Below, one piece after another: positions 34,780 through 47,137 of a stretch of 64,000 bases of DNA (positions within the stretch are counted from its first letter, which is position 1; each line of letters opens with the position of its first letter). The translations under genes were made by a program, and so were the position numbers. Location of the stretch: contig JAJNNX010000023.1 of NCBI GenBank assembly GCA_023159155.1, positions 496,001 through 560,000 on the forward strand. The letters are read 5' to 3'. The notes under the pieces are model-generated. The model made no database searches. It was not told where the DNA came from and saw only the letters and a list, made by a program, of their open reading frames with translations. The DNA comes from Ustulina deusta. Taxonomy: Eukaryota > Ascomycota > Sordariomycetes > Xylariales > Xylariaceae.

Positions 34780-35739
34780 CTAGGTTGCTAATGTCAGCAC
34801 ACCTGGTCGGTACGGCAGTTGGCCGTAAGTACCGCCGGAGTTCGTGGCTCTCCCTTGGTAGAGAAGTTGGAGATTACACGGATCAATGGTCATTGTCTGA
34901 TCAGCGTTGCTGCGGATTAGGTCGCCATGGCTAATATCGTTGGTCCAAGACGCGCCGCTATTCACCTTGCCGGCGAAGGGTGCGCTCTCAGATGTGGCCT
35001 GTGGGGACCATGATCCGCTTAGACTTGTCGCCGTGAACGAACGGAAATACCGCCCGTTTGCCCCAATTGCTTCCACAATCATCAAGTACGTGTTTTGGCC
35101 CGAAACAGTGTAGACCTGAACTGCCTCAAACAGGTTGTTAGTCGAGTCGCTTAGAACGACAGTTGAAGCCGTGCCGAAGTTGCTTGGGAAATTCCCGATT
35201 GGCATGCTAGCCCGGTAGATTTTGCCATTGTCTCCTGCAAAGAATAAGTACATGTTTGAGCTGTCGCCGATAAGCGTCTGGTCAATGGCGCCCGTGCTAG
35301 AGCCTGAAATGGTGCCGGAGAAAAGCGGCTGTGCCGAGGACCATCCATTTGTATCGGTAGGGTCGCTGGATGTCTTATAGGAGAACGTGGTGGCCCCCCA
35401 TTGATAGGCGAGCACCCAGACGCTTTTTGGGGCGAAATAGAATAGCGTGGGCGCAACGGTAGATGCGCTCATGGCAGTCTGATTCGCCGAGCTCATGCTG
35501 GACCAGTCTGAGAAGAGGCCGAAGCTCATTGAGCCCCAGGTCGATCCAGAGTCGTGGGTTGTTCCATATATTAGATGCTGGCCGTTGTACAGGACGTGAC
35601 TGAAGTCCTTGAGAGCAACCCAGCCAGATTTTGGATTAGCTAGCGCGCCTGTCGATGCCCACTTGTACGTCGAGGGGAGAGAACAGGTCTGGGCCGCGGC
35701 ACAGGCTGCCGACGCGAGAAGTGCTATGTTGAAAAACAT
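34780..35739 (-). CDS. Secreted GH62 alpha-L-arabinofuranosidase
   Basis: Single-exon gene for a 319-residue secreted enzyme that removes arabinofuranose side chains from arabinoxylan and arabinan. A signal peptide of about 16 residues ([16 protein letters not shown]) precedes a complete GH62 five-bladed propeller. Family blocks include [10 protein letters not shown] near the start, with Asp45 as the likely catalytic base, an IDQTLI strand, and [10 protein letters not shown], whose Glu is the likely acid. The C-terminal [11 protein letters not shown] block carries a Cys expected to pair with Cys19. There is no carbohydrate-binding module. The frame is open upstream to 36057, but the ATG at 35739 gives the signal peptide, so it is chosen. 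Catalytic assignments rest on family analogy. A CTGGGG hexamer at 36124-36129 could be a CreA catabolite-repression site but may be chance. Confidence 0.95.
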   Translation of the reverse strand: MFFNIALLASAACAAAQTCSLPSTYKWASTGALANPKSGWVALKDFSHVLYNGQHLIYGTTHDSGSTWGSMSFGLFSDWSSMSSANQTAMSASTVAPTLFYFAPKSVWVLAYQWGATTFSYKTSSDPTDTNGWSSAQPLFSGTISGSSTGAIDQTLIGDSSNMYLFFAGDNGKIYRASMPIGNFPSNFGTASTVVLSDSTNNLFEAVQVYTVSGQNTYLMIVEAIGANGRYFRSFTATSLSGSWSPQATSESAPFAGKVNSGASWTNDISHGDLIRSNADQTMTIDPCNLQLLYQGRATNSGGTYGQLPYRPGVLTLAT

Positions 35740-36549
35740 TAGGTTTGTGTCTATCTTGCAAAGCTTCTTTCTCACGGAAAATTTTAAGAGCTGAGGATCA
35801 GAAAATCGGAAAGGACAAGCCAAAGCGATCACCCCTGAGTTTTTATATCTCAAAACTACATTGTCTTCTAATTTGGAACTGAAGATCTTCGTTTGCCGGA
35901 GGGTAGCTTCCGTCACACTAACACGGGATATAAAAACCAAACCCCCGCATCCATCACCGGCCGTAGTAGTATTGTGCCGAACAGTCGCTCCGGATCGCGA
36001 ACAACTATCCCGAGAATAGCCCGTGTAGTCGGAAACGGGGTTACTATAAACACGCATTTCGAACGTGTCTTTTGGACCATTCTGTATCCTTATGGTAAAC
36101 TATAGATCTAGCTAATTGGGGAACTGGGGAATACAGCATTGCAACATCTTCATCAAATAAGACTTCGGAGAACAACAACTTGGAGGCATTTATAGCTCAC
36201 TAGCCCCAGGAGGCTCTTGCCGACCCTGACAAGCTAGGATGCAGGGTCCGTAACTTCTTATAGGGCAGAAGCGAGTTCTCGTCATGAGATAAATACATGG
36301 AGGATGGTATCTCTTCACTTCCTGAATCCAGTGTGAGGAAGTCTGGTTGGCGCGGCTACAGTTCTGTTTATCCGGGAAGTCGATTAGTGCGGCTACAGTT
36401 TAGTTTTCCTGTAAAGCCGAGTGCTCAACTTGTGCTCCGCGTTTGGTGAGAACATGACACCAAAGGGGGAGGACCAGGCGGATGTCTAGAACGATTTATT
36501 TGACTAATTGATTGATTGCCTTTAGGGTCGAAATATGCCTCCAATGTAA
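35740..36549. other. GH62 promoter region
   Basis: Upstream flank of the minus-strand arabinofuranosidase gene. No gene is supported. It presumably contains the carbon-regulated promoter expected for a hemicellulase, but no regulatory site here is strong enough to name with confidence. Confidence 0.5.
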
Positions 36550-36760
36550 CTACGAACTTATCCGCTTTTTATAGACGGCGTTGAAAACGCCATTGAGCTC
36601 CCTCCCAATTGAGTCGATGCGCGCATCTACGAAGCCGACCAACCCAGTCGCCGTGGTGAGGTTTTCTGCAAAGGGCTTTGAGTCCCATGGCGTCATCAGA
36701 TGAATATTGGTGTTCCATGAATTCCGTGGCCGGTGTATATCAAATACGGTCGTTCTCAGT
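36550..36760 (-). pseudogene. Unrecognised protein-like C-terminal fragment
   Basis: On the minus strand a frame of about 66 codons, open from about 36760 to a TAG at 36550-36552, reads like a real protein C-terminus. It includes NIHLMTPWDSKPFAENL, then TTATGLVGFVDARIDSI and NGVFNAVYKKR. It has no upstream ATG of its own. About 40 bases upstream of it, another minus-strand frame ends in DFRGYDVYAIVP, which may be a preceding exon whose junction has decayed. I do not recognise the family. It could be the last exon of a decayed or mis-split gene. Confidence 0.4.
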
Positions 36761-37211
36761 CAGGCTTTCTGCGTTGTGAGACCCGCAGATAGGCTTGCAT
36801 AAACACATCACGGCACAATTGCGTAGACATCGTAGCCTCTGAAATCTGGAGTAGATTTCAACCTAAACATGTAATTCAACTTAAAAATGGATGTTTTGGG
36901 CTGATATGGTAGCAAAGGCGATACCCCTAGCGGAGAGCTGGGAGCAAGAACGTTGGGATATCGAGTTGGCACCTTGCTATGGCAAAGACGATGAAGAAGA
37001 AGACGATGCGGCAGACGCGAATTCATGCCCAGAATGAGTAGTAATTACACTAAGTACTTGGGCGATGCACAATGCTATAGAGAATGTAGTTACCGAACGC
37101 CTCTCAGCCATCACCCAGGCTGTGTTTCTACCCAACCTGGTAATATGATACATAGGACCATAGGCGTCGCCTGGAAAGTATTCAATTGGTTATTACCTCT
37201 TGCCCTAGGTC

Positions 37212-37535
37212 ATGATCTGTGGCCCGCGGCAGGGCATCCGGGCTAATGCTCGAGTTGAATTGAACGATGGCACATCCATTACAGAGGGCTTCTTGGCCGA
37301 CAAGCCGAAGACAAAGCTCCGAGGCGCTCTGCATCAACAGCTCGGGCTGGAAATGACGCCGATGAATATAACCAAGGCGAACCCGCCCTTTGACCCAACG
37401 AGTCTCAAAGGAGTGTTTGCCACGGGCGACTGCGCCCACGTTATTATGCAAACTGTCACTTCGGCTCTCGACAGCGGAACGTGCACAGGAGGCGGCGCGC
37501 GTCTGGAAATCCAAAGTGGGCTGTATAGCTAGCTT
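37212..37535 (+). pseudogene. Fragment of a thioredoxin-reductase-like FAD oxidoreductase (GliT-like C-terminus)
   Basis: A 107-codon frame ending at TAG 37533-37535 matches only the C-terminal third of the class II pyridine-nucleotide-disulfide oxidoreductases related to thioredoxin reductase. Visible features are GFLADKPKTKL, QLGLEMTP, the FAD-contact block GVFATGDCA (about residues 66-74) and a conserved end around SGTCTGGGARLEIQ. The N-terminal FAD domain, the NADPH domain and the CxxC redox motif are absent upstream in any frame I read. It therefore looks like a truncated relic of a secondary-metabolism or dithiol-oxidase gene rather than a working enzyme. Confidence 0.7.
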
Positions 37536-39695
37536 GCGATATTCTAGAAAATATATATCCATCGACTCCACTACATTTCCTTTCTACTGCCAAGAAGTTC
37601 GAGCCCGTATATGATGATTGAACCCCTTGATGGCTACGGATTGTTAACCTGAGGTGCCAAAAATTTTGCCACCATTTGACCCCGTATATTGAACGCGGTC
37701 AAGGAGCGCGAAAAGCAATAGACAGCAAGGTCCAGCATCGACATGGTACAAGCAAGGAAAATAGCTATACATGGGCGAATCAGGCTATAACTGATATCCT
37801 AAAATGCTAGGTACATTTTGTGCTACACTTCGCCTAAGTGATTCGGCAACATGGCATTGGGAGCACGGCTGAGGCGGTCTAGCTCCCTGGCATACCGAAT
37901 GTGAGATGTCGGCTTAGTGCCAAGCACGGGCCGGCGTTATGTAGATGGGTACCGATATGGACAGAGGGGACTGGAGCGTTATGCCAGCATGGTATTAAAT
38001 TATCTATTAAAATTCTGCGAGATCTTGCATTCGGCTTATCTTTTTCTACGCGGGAGTATTAATGAGTATCTTCCGCCGCTTCTACCGGAAACGAAACCAA
38101 GGTCACCCACGAGATGCCGGAGAGCACATACAGTGTCATTCGGAAGTTGTCGCTTGTTGGCGAGTCCCTCAAGTCGATTATGTTCTGTCTAATCACAATA
38201 CCTCTCAGTTGCCACTGAAGGGTATACTAGATTGCCATGAGCCGAGCCGCACGCGGTGATAGGCTTGTATAAGCAGTGCATACTGCCTATGATGCACTGA
38301 CCGATATTCTCATCGCCGGGTGTCCTCGCATATAAAGAAAGTCTTGGGACAATATCACGGCTAAGAAACATCCGGCGGACTATCATCAGTATTGGCGACG
38401 AGGTAGTAGCAACGGCGCCTCCCTGCAGTCTCTGTGTATGCATACAGATGGAAAGGACACAGGGTTGCACGAGTCTTATTTTGTTGAAAGTACCTAGTAG
38501 AGTTAAGTTTTGGTAGCGTCTGCCAGCCACTGGGCCTCAGCAGCCCGTTCCCAAGAGACCTTCAAGGCCTGCTTGTTGAGTTGATGGCTTGCTTTGATGG
38601 ACACATTCGGTCACTTCCCAGCAATGACCCCGACGGCGGCGGCACTGGTGGCAACCCTTGTGGTGGATGACAGGAGGAAGCTGGTTCCGAGCTGCTCAGT
38701 TGTAAGAACTTATGTGCCTTATCTCGTGAACCACCCTCAACGTGCCGCGGGAAATAAAGCGCCCAGCGGATTCTAGGCCGAGGCCCGTATGTCCTTTGGA
38801 CGAAGGTGCATCCGTGTCTCGAAGTCGGGTCGTCCAGCAAATTCGGCGGAATGAAGTCCTGCCTTCTGGCGTTGGGATCACTCGGTATAGAATTGGATGA
38901 AGCGATTGCCCTGGCTTTTGTGGATGTGCCGGCGTCCATACCTACTAGAAACAAGGACGCCCGATATAAGGGAAAAGAGCATTCTGACGATGATCGACTT
39001 CTTAGGTATTAGAACATCTGGAATTACCTAGGTGTAATCAATGGTGAAGTGAAATTATTCGGTTATCTGCATGATTAAAACTAGGTGGGTACCTAACCTA
39101 CCAAGGTAACTACAATTAGGTACCGGGTAGATTCTGGAGCAGGTGCACAGTACCTGCACATGTGGGCTGGCAAGAAAGCCCCATAGAGGGTCGTGGCACC
39201 AATGAAGTTGAGGGACACTGACTAATGAGGTGTGCCAAGCACCAAATGTTTACTTTTCGTGGCCGTTGCTATGTGCCAATCCATTGGTACCACTCCAGTA
39301 TCAACAACGGTCTTAAGCTCGAGTACCTGTGAGGCACACTACATACACACCTACCTGGAAGACAAACCTCTTGTCTCATCTCACCATCGCCCAGAAGCTC
39401 ACAGCAACAAACTAAAAGAGGCCATTCCTCGGAGCAATTCGCTGCTCGCGAAACGATTAATGACGATTCTGTTTCGGGATTTGTCCTTTGCTGCTACTTT
39501 ATACTCGTTCCTCCACGCGCGCTGCGCGTTTCGTGATGGCATTGCATCCCGTCGATATTTCGATTTGCCCACCCACGCAACCACGTCAACACAACAACAC
39601 CAACTTGAATCCGCCGAGTATTCATTGATGAGCACTGCACGCCGTCGCCCCTGAGCAAGGAACTCGGCTGCAGCATTGGTTCCGGTCCCGCCATC
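37536..39695. other. Intergenic upstream of the myosin gene
   Basis: A gene-poor 2.2-kb stretch. Overlapping open frames on both strands at about 38560-39010 are not protein-like and have no splice logic that I can follow. A small TAGGTACC cluster lies at 39083-39127. The last few hundred bases should be the myosin promoter and 5' leader. Confidence 0.55.
39083..39127. repeat. Small cluster of TAGGTACC words
   Basis: Several overlapping CTAGGT, GGTACCTAACCTACC and TTAGGTACC words upstream of the myosin gene, of the same family as the other intergenic clusters. Confidence 0.4.
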
Positions 39696-42600
39696 ATGTC
39701 TGTACGCAACAACCCATTCGCCCGCATGGGCTCGCCATCTCCGTCGCCTGGTCCCAACGGCGCTCCGAGTCGGCCGAAATCCGCTCTGTTTTCTTCTCAG
39801 TCCCCGTTTTCGAGCACGACCACGCCCTCTTCGTCGTCCCTACACAGCCGCACGCAGTCGCACACGACCCTGGCTGCCGCAGTGGCGCCGCCTGTGAACG
39901 GGCATGCGCCGCGACAGCAACGCGCCGATTCCAGGAGCAACCTCCCCGGCTCAACCACATTTGCGCCCTCCTTCATCAAGACTGAAGACCTAAGAAGGAG
40001 CATAGATGTCGTAAGGGGCATCGAAGGCGAAAATGACTTTTCAGGAAAGCGATATGTTTGGCTTAGGGATCCGCAAGCTGCCTTTGTGAAGGGCTGGGTC
40101 GTGGAGGAACAAGAAGATGGCAGACTTCTTGTACAATGTGACGATGGTAGTGTGAGTAGATGCTGTCCGAAGAGGGGGGGTCACCGCCCTTTGCTAACCT
40201 TTCTGGCTAGCAACGTGAGGTCGATAGCGAAAGCGTAGATAAAGTCAACCCTGCCAAGTTCGACAAAGCAAACGATATGGCCGAGTTGACACATCTCAAC
40301 GAGGCGTCTGTCGTCCACAACCTTCATATGCGATATCAAGCAGATCTCATATATACCTACTCCGGCCTCTTTTTGGTCACCGTTAATCCTTACTGCCCCA
40401 TACCTATCTACACCAACGAGTATGTCAACATGTACAAGGGCCGGAGCAGAGAAGATACGAAGCCACACATCTTCGCTATGGCCGACGAAGCATTCCGCAA
40501 TCTCGTTAACGAAGGCGAGAACCAGAGCATACTAGTTACTGGGGAGTCTGGCGCTGGCAAGACAGAAAACACCAAGAAAGTCATACAGTATCTAGCTGCC
40601 GTGGCTCACTCTGAATCCCCCGTCAAGAACAGAGGACAGCATTCAAACCTTTCTCAGCAGATCTTGCGTGCCAACCCCATTTTAGAAGCCTTTGGAAATG
40701 CTCAGACTGTTCGAAATAATAACTCTTCGCGATTCGGCAAGTTCATTCGCATTGAATTCACTCCGAGTGGATCTATAGCTGGTGCCTTCATAGACTGGTA
40801 CCTATTGGAAAAATCCAGGGTCGTGCGGATCAACCCCCAGGAGCGCAATTACCATATCTTCTACCAGCTCCTGGCCGGCGCAGACGATCGAATGCGACGG
40901 GAATTTATGCTTAACGGACTTGGCATTGGCGATTTTGTCTACACCCGCGACGGCCACGATACCATCGTCGGCGTCTCGGACACCGATGAGTGGGACTCGT
41001 TATTAGAGGCTTTCCATGTAATCGGATTTTCTGACAAGGATCAAGAGGCCATACTACGCACCGTGGCCGCAGTCCTCCACCTAGGAAATGTCTCGGTTGT
41101 CAAGGAGAGTCGCATGGCTGACCAGGCTCGTTTAGCCCCGGATGCCAAACAAGTCGCAGCTCGGGTTTGTGCATTGCTAGGTATACCTTTGGAACCGTTC
41201 CTGCAAGGTCTCCTACACCCGAAAGTGAAGGCAGGCCGAGAATGGGTTGAAAAAGTGCAGACTCCTGAACAGGTGCGTCTAGGAATTGATGCGCTTTCGA
41301 AAGGTATCTATGAGCGCGGTTTTGGGGATCTCGTCACCAGGATCAATCACCAACTTGACCGGAACGGATTGAGTCTTGATGATTCCCACTTTATCGGTGT
41401 TCTTGATATCGCTGGGTTTGAAATATTTGAGGAGAACAGTTTTGAACAGCTGTGCATCAACTATACCAATGAGAAGCTACAACAATTCTTCAACCATCAT
41501 ATGTTTGTGCTGGAGCAAGAGGAATACGCACGGGAACAAATCGAATGGAAATTCATCGACTTCGGTCGAGATCTTCAGCCCACAATCGATTTAATTGAGG
41601 TGTCTAACCCTATCGGCATATTCTCATGTTTAGATGAAGACAGCGTTATGCCAAAAGCTACCGACAGGTCATTCACAGAGAAGTTAAACTCGCTGTGGGA
41701 CAAGAAGTCTACCAAGTATCGGCCTTCTCGACCTGGCCCTCGCCATGGCTTCATCCTCACGCATTACGCTGCCGAAGTTGAATATTCCACTGAGGGCTGG
41801 TTGGAGAAGAATAAGGACCCTTTGAATGACAATATCACACGCCTGCTCGCGACGTCTACAGATAAGCATATTGCCAATTTGTTCGCCGACTGCGCCGATA
41901 CCGATGAGAGTAATGGAAACACTCGAAGTCGGGTGAAGAAGGGGCTCTTCCGCACCGTTGCCCAAAGGCACAAGGAGCAGCTGTCCAGCCTTATGACTCA
42001 ACTCCATTCAACCCATCCGCATTTCGTCCGATGCATTCTTCCAAATCACAAGAAGCGGCCAAAGCAATTCCATGCACCGCTTGTATTAGATCAGCTAAGG
42101 TGTAACGGTGTCCTCGAGGGAATAAGAATCGCGCGGACCGGATTCCCGAACCGACTATCATTCAGCGAATTCCGACAACGGTATGAAGTGCTCTGTAAGC
42201 ACATACCCAAGGGCTACCTTGAAGGGCAGACAACAGCATCATTGATGCTTGACAAGCTCGGAATTGACAAGTCCCTCTATCGTGTTGGCCTCACCAAAGT
42301 CTTTTTCCGAGCTGGCGTTCTCGCTGAATTGGAAGAGCAACGCGACACCTTGATTACTAAGATAATGTCTCAGTTTCAATCCGTTGCTCGTGGCTATATT
42401 CAGCGTCGAATTGCCTTCAAGAGACTCTACCGTACCGAGGCCACTCAAGTCATTCAACGCAATTTCAACGTCTACCTTGATCTCTGCGAGAACCCATGGT
42501 GGCAACTTCTTATTAAGATGAAGCCATTGCTAGGCACTACTCGTACAGCCGTGGAGGTAAAGAGACGCGATGAGAAGATCCGGGAACTCAATGAGAAGAT

Positions 42601-45600
42601 GCGGCAGGATGCTGAAAATAGGATGCGGCTTGAAGAAGAGCGCCGCAATTGCCATACCGAACTGATGCGGACGCAGCAGATCCTCGAGAGCGAACGAGCT
42701 CTAGCACTTGACAAAGAAGAAATCTTCAAACGTCTTCAGTTCCGGGAAGTAGAGCTAGAGGAGGAATTGAAAGGCGCTATGGATGATCAAGAGAAACTAG
42801 AAGACCAGCTTGATGCCCTTCTCGAAGCAAAAAAGAAAGCTGAGCAGGATGTTGAACAATATAGATCACAGCTTGAGCAAGCCGCCGGACTCATTGCGCG
42901 GCTCGAAGACGAGAAGTCGGAGCTAAATACTCGGTCTGCAAAACTTGAAGCAGAACTAGCCGAGATGTCGAGAAAGCAAGCTGACCGGAGTGCACAAGAG
43001 TCAGCTTTAGAGGATGAAGTCAAGATGCTTCAAAGTCAGCTCTCTCTAAAGGATCGGAAGACACGAGACCTAGAAGGAAGACTACTGAAAAGCGATCAGG
43101 ACGCGGACATCAAGATTGCGGCTGCGCAGAAAGAGTTGCAGTCGCTGAAGATGCGAGAACAAACTCTGTCCCGCGATAATCGTGAGATCCAGCAACAACT
43201 ATCACAATTATCTAAGACGTCCACGGAATACGAGGACCTTGTCAGAAAGAAGGAGAGCGAACTTGCACTTTTACGAGTAGACAACAGGAAGTATGAAATA
43301 GATCAGCGGAACTTTGAGGACCAAAAGAAGGGTTTGCTATCCGAAAGAGAAAAAACAGCAGTACGTTTGCGAGAAGTCCAAGCTGAGATGGAGGCCATGC
43401 GCTCCCAACACTCTCAACTTCAACGTGAGGCTGAAGATGCCAAACGAATTCTTCAAGCCCGAGTTTCGGAGGATGTGCAAGCAAATCAAAATCGCGAACT
43501 ACTAGAATCACAGATCAAGGACTTGAAAGACCAACTTTATACAATACAAACGGATTTGAGCAGAGAGCGTCAATCGAGAGACGATGTCGCACTCCTTGCC
43601 GAGCACAAATATCAGGAGTTGCAACAAGAACATGAGCAGTTGAAGGAGGCAAAGATCACTATAGAAAAGGAACTCTACCTCCAACAAGATGCGATGAGGC
43701 GGACAATGGAGGCTCGTGCCACGGCCGAAAAAGAACGTGACGAAGCTCGCGACGAGATTCGACGACTCCGTATTGCAAAGACCCAGGCCGAAGAGGCGCG
43801 CTTGAGCGCGGAAGAAGCAGCCGATCGTCAGGCAACACGCGTAGCTCGTGAGCGAGAAGCTAGCTTACAAAAAGACCTGGACGCAACGGAAGAACGACTC
43901 AAGTGGTACGAAGGTGAATGCGAGAAGCTCAATCGCCAAGTAGAGGACATGAACAAATTCATGATCGAGTCGGGCGAGTTTGGGCTCAAGAACGACCAGG
44001 CCAAAGAACGACTAGAACGAGAGCTCGTGACCGTGAAGGGCCGCCTGGCCGCTTCTGAGAACGACAATCGTGCTCTACTCAACAAGTTGCAACAAAAAGG
44101 ACTCGAGATCGCTCGCTCTACCTCTAGAGCTACTGAGGCTTCAAGAGGTCAGATTATTACGCTTCAGCGCGAGAAGACTAGAGTCGAAGAATTAAACTCA
44201 AAACTCAATAAACAACTTGGTGATGCTTCGCTAACCATCGCTGGCCTGGAAAAGAAGGTCGAAAAGCTACAGCTCAATCTTGAAGACCTAAATCATGAAG
44301 TTGCTCGCGAAGTCAAGTCCAATCGCAATGCGGAGAAAGCCTCCTCGAATTTTACAGCCCAATTAGCAGAGGCCAACAGGACCATTGAATCTGAACGCCA
44401 GCTAAGGACACAAGCTCAATCAACGGCTCGTAACATGCAGGCGACACTTGATTCCCGTGGCAAAGAGACCGATGAGCTTCGTGCCCAAATGCTCAGAGTC
44501 TTGAAGGCTGTGGATCCGGAAATATCTATTCCAACCCCAATCGATGAATCTCATGATAAGATCATGAGCAAAAACTTTGATATGATTCGGAAGATTGAGG
44601 AGTTGCAGCAGAACTTGCGAATTCAAACCACTGCTCGAGCCAACGCAGAGGCGCAGTTAGCGGAAGCACGCAAGAGTCGAGGGGAGTCCCCGACGAGGCC
44701 AAAGTTAGAAGAAATGCACCCTAACGAGGCTCCTTTCCACGGCTCGCCAACGCAAAGACGTGCTAAGCTTCATGCAAGGCACTATTCAAATACATCCACG
44801 CCAACACGTCGGCTCGGGAATGAGAATGATGTAGTTCCGGACTCTGGTAGATCTGACCGAACCGCTGACATTCTCAGTTTCAACAACCGTCAGGATCTGA
44901 AGACCGAGGTCGAGGAGCTTCAGAACCAACTCCAGCTCACTCAGATGCAAAATCGGCATCTCCAAAGCCAGCTTGAGCGCTCCAACACTTCACGAGAGTT
45001 GAACATGACGGATAGCCCTTCCGTTCGTCGCATGCAAAAGTTAGAGAAAGCGAACAGTCGATTACATGACATGCTCGATGATTCGGCGAAGAAGGTATCC
45101 CACCTGGAGAAAACGATGCAAAGTGGTGAGCTATCCTTGCGTGATATCCAAACTAGATCTCACGAAGAAATCTTGGAGCTACTCAACAGCCAAGAAGAGT
45201 CTCGAAGATCTCTGCTGTATAGCCACAATGATGCTATCGCCGAGCTTACAGATGTGAAAGAACACTTTGAGAAGATGCGACATGATCGTGCGAGTGCTGA
45301 GGTGGAGCTTCGAGACTTGAGATCAGACTTACAAGAAATGACTGCTGCTAGAGAGCAAGAGGCCTCCAGCCGAAGTCAACTACTGCAAGAGTACGCTGAT
45401 CTTCAAATACGACTAGATGCAGAGACATCCAAGCTAGGAGATGTTGCCTCCAGCCTTGAAATGTACAAGAGTCGCGCCGACGAGTATTTCAGTAAACTGG
45501 AGCAAGCTGAGATCGCTGTCTTGAAGGCAAACCGAGCCGAGCAATTCGCCAAGGCCCAAGCCAAGGAGGCTGAAGACGCTTATGCGGAGATCATGTCTCA

Positions 45601-47137
45601 GCGGAACAAGTCAGATGGCAGCATGGAAGACCTCCAGCGGCAAAACCAGCGACTCGAGGAGAAACTCGAGGACATCTCGACAGACCTTGAGGCCGCGACC
45701 CAAGCTAAGAAGCGTCTTCAACACGAGCTCGAGGACTACAGAAGTCAAAGGGCTATTGACCTTGAAGACAAAGAGTTGAGCATGGAACAGACACGCAAGA
45801 AGTACCAGGCTGAGTTTGCCGGCTTAACTAAGGAACTAGACTTGGCACGCGAGGAGAAGCTGTACAAGCAGGCCGAGATAGCCCGACTACGTGAAGAACT
45901 CGAGGATCTACGATCCAAATGGGATGATGAAGTTCTCAATAGCACGACTTGGTCCAAGGAGAAGTCTCGACTTGAGACCACACTCGCTGATGTCGTGGCC
46001 TCTCGCGACGAGGCTGTCAGCGCTCACAATGAAGCGCAGGGTAAGGTAGTATCACTTCTATCACAAGTGAGAAGCCTTCGAACCTCCGTCGATGACATAA
46101 CGGCCGAGCGTGACGCGCTCATTCGGGAAAAACGCAACATTGAGACTAGACTAGAGGAAGCTAAAGCCGGCCTAGACGATCTTTCGAAGAGCGAAAGCCC
46201 GGCTTTGCGAAACGCTGCCAGCACTGACAAGGAGATTCTGGATCTGAAGTCCAGCCTTGCTCAGCAGGAAGATATCGCGGCCGCAGCTGTCGAGAAGATG
46301 CGGCGAGCCGAGTCTCTAACAACAGAGATGCAAAAGGAGATTACAGTGGAGCGCGAGGTCAACACTGACCTGTCCAAGCAAAAAGCAGCATTGGAGAAGA
46401 GCCTCAGTGAGATACAGGTTCGACTAGTTGACCTAGAGACCAAGGGCTACTCTAGTGGTAGCCAGGACATGAAATTCCTCCACAAGCGCATCCAGGAGGT
46501 TAGTACAGCTCCGAACCCCGGCCCCCAAGACCAAAGCGAGAATGTACCACGGTACCCTCCAACAAGGCCTTTTTCATCATTGTTTCGCAAGCTCACAAGA
46601 CGCCGTGCTAATATTCTTTCTCAACAACAGCTCGAGACCCAACTTGAAACTCAGGAGGATGAGAGGTCCAAATCCCAGAGATCAGTGCGCAATGTTGATC
46701 GAACTGTGAAAGACTTGCAGTCACAAATCGAACGCAAGGATAAGCAAGCTACACAATTGAATGATGATGTTTCTAGGTTGCGGGACAGAGTTGAGAAGCT
46801 TCTCAAGACGATCGACGAACTCCAAGCTAGCGAGAGCACAAACCAACTAGCCGCTCGACGTGCAGAACGCGAATTACGGCAGGAGAAAGAGAAGGCATTG
46901 CGCCTAGAACGCGAGTTAGAAGGGTGGAAGCATTTGCGGATGGAAAAGGGCAGCGTGAACAGTGGGAGCGTGCGGTTCGGCACTCCCACATTGGAGAATG
47001 GTGGGGGGAGGGTGAGCTCGATAAGGAACGCGTACGAGGGAGACGACAATGTCAGCCTCAGTGGAACAGGAATCGAAGTGCCTACGCGGAAAAGCAGCAT
47101 TGGGCGCACGCCGAGCTTAACGAAGGGTTTCTTGTAA
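39696..47137 (+). CDS. Class II myosin heavy chain
   Basis: Conventional two-headed myosin of the actomyosin ring that drives septum formation. Three exons: 39696-40151, 40211-46498 and 46631-47137, giving 2416 residues. After a roughly 90-residue Ser/Pro-rich leader come an SH3-like N-terminal region and the motor domain (about 170-865). The motor has the P-loop GESGAGKT (263-270), switch I NNNSSRFGK (about 321-329), switch II DIAGFE (about 551-556) and the SH helix LRCNGVLEGIRIARTGFPNR. One IQ-like segment follows (about 872-892), then a very long coiled coil to about 2300 and a basic non-helical tail. The second intron (132 nt, GTTAGT..CAG with GCTAAT branch point) is a multiple of three and free of stops. 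Without it the coiled coil reads continuously (KRIQELETQLETQE). Gene naming differs between yeast (MYO1) and moulds (myo-2/myoB). Confidence 0.95.
46499..46630 (+). other. In-frame stop-free intron of the myosin gene
   Basis: 132 nt with donor GTTAGT, branch GCTAAT and acceptor CAACAG. It encodes 44 Pro/Arg-rich codons that would break the heptad pattern if retained. The flanking exons join into a continuous coiled coil, so splicing is favoured. Retention would still give a full-length protein. Confidence 0.85.

Noticed and set aside
38562..39012. Open frames on both strands upstream of myosin
   Set aside because: Neither strand gives conserved-looking protein or splice structure, and they overlap each other almost completely.
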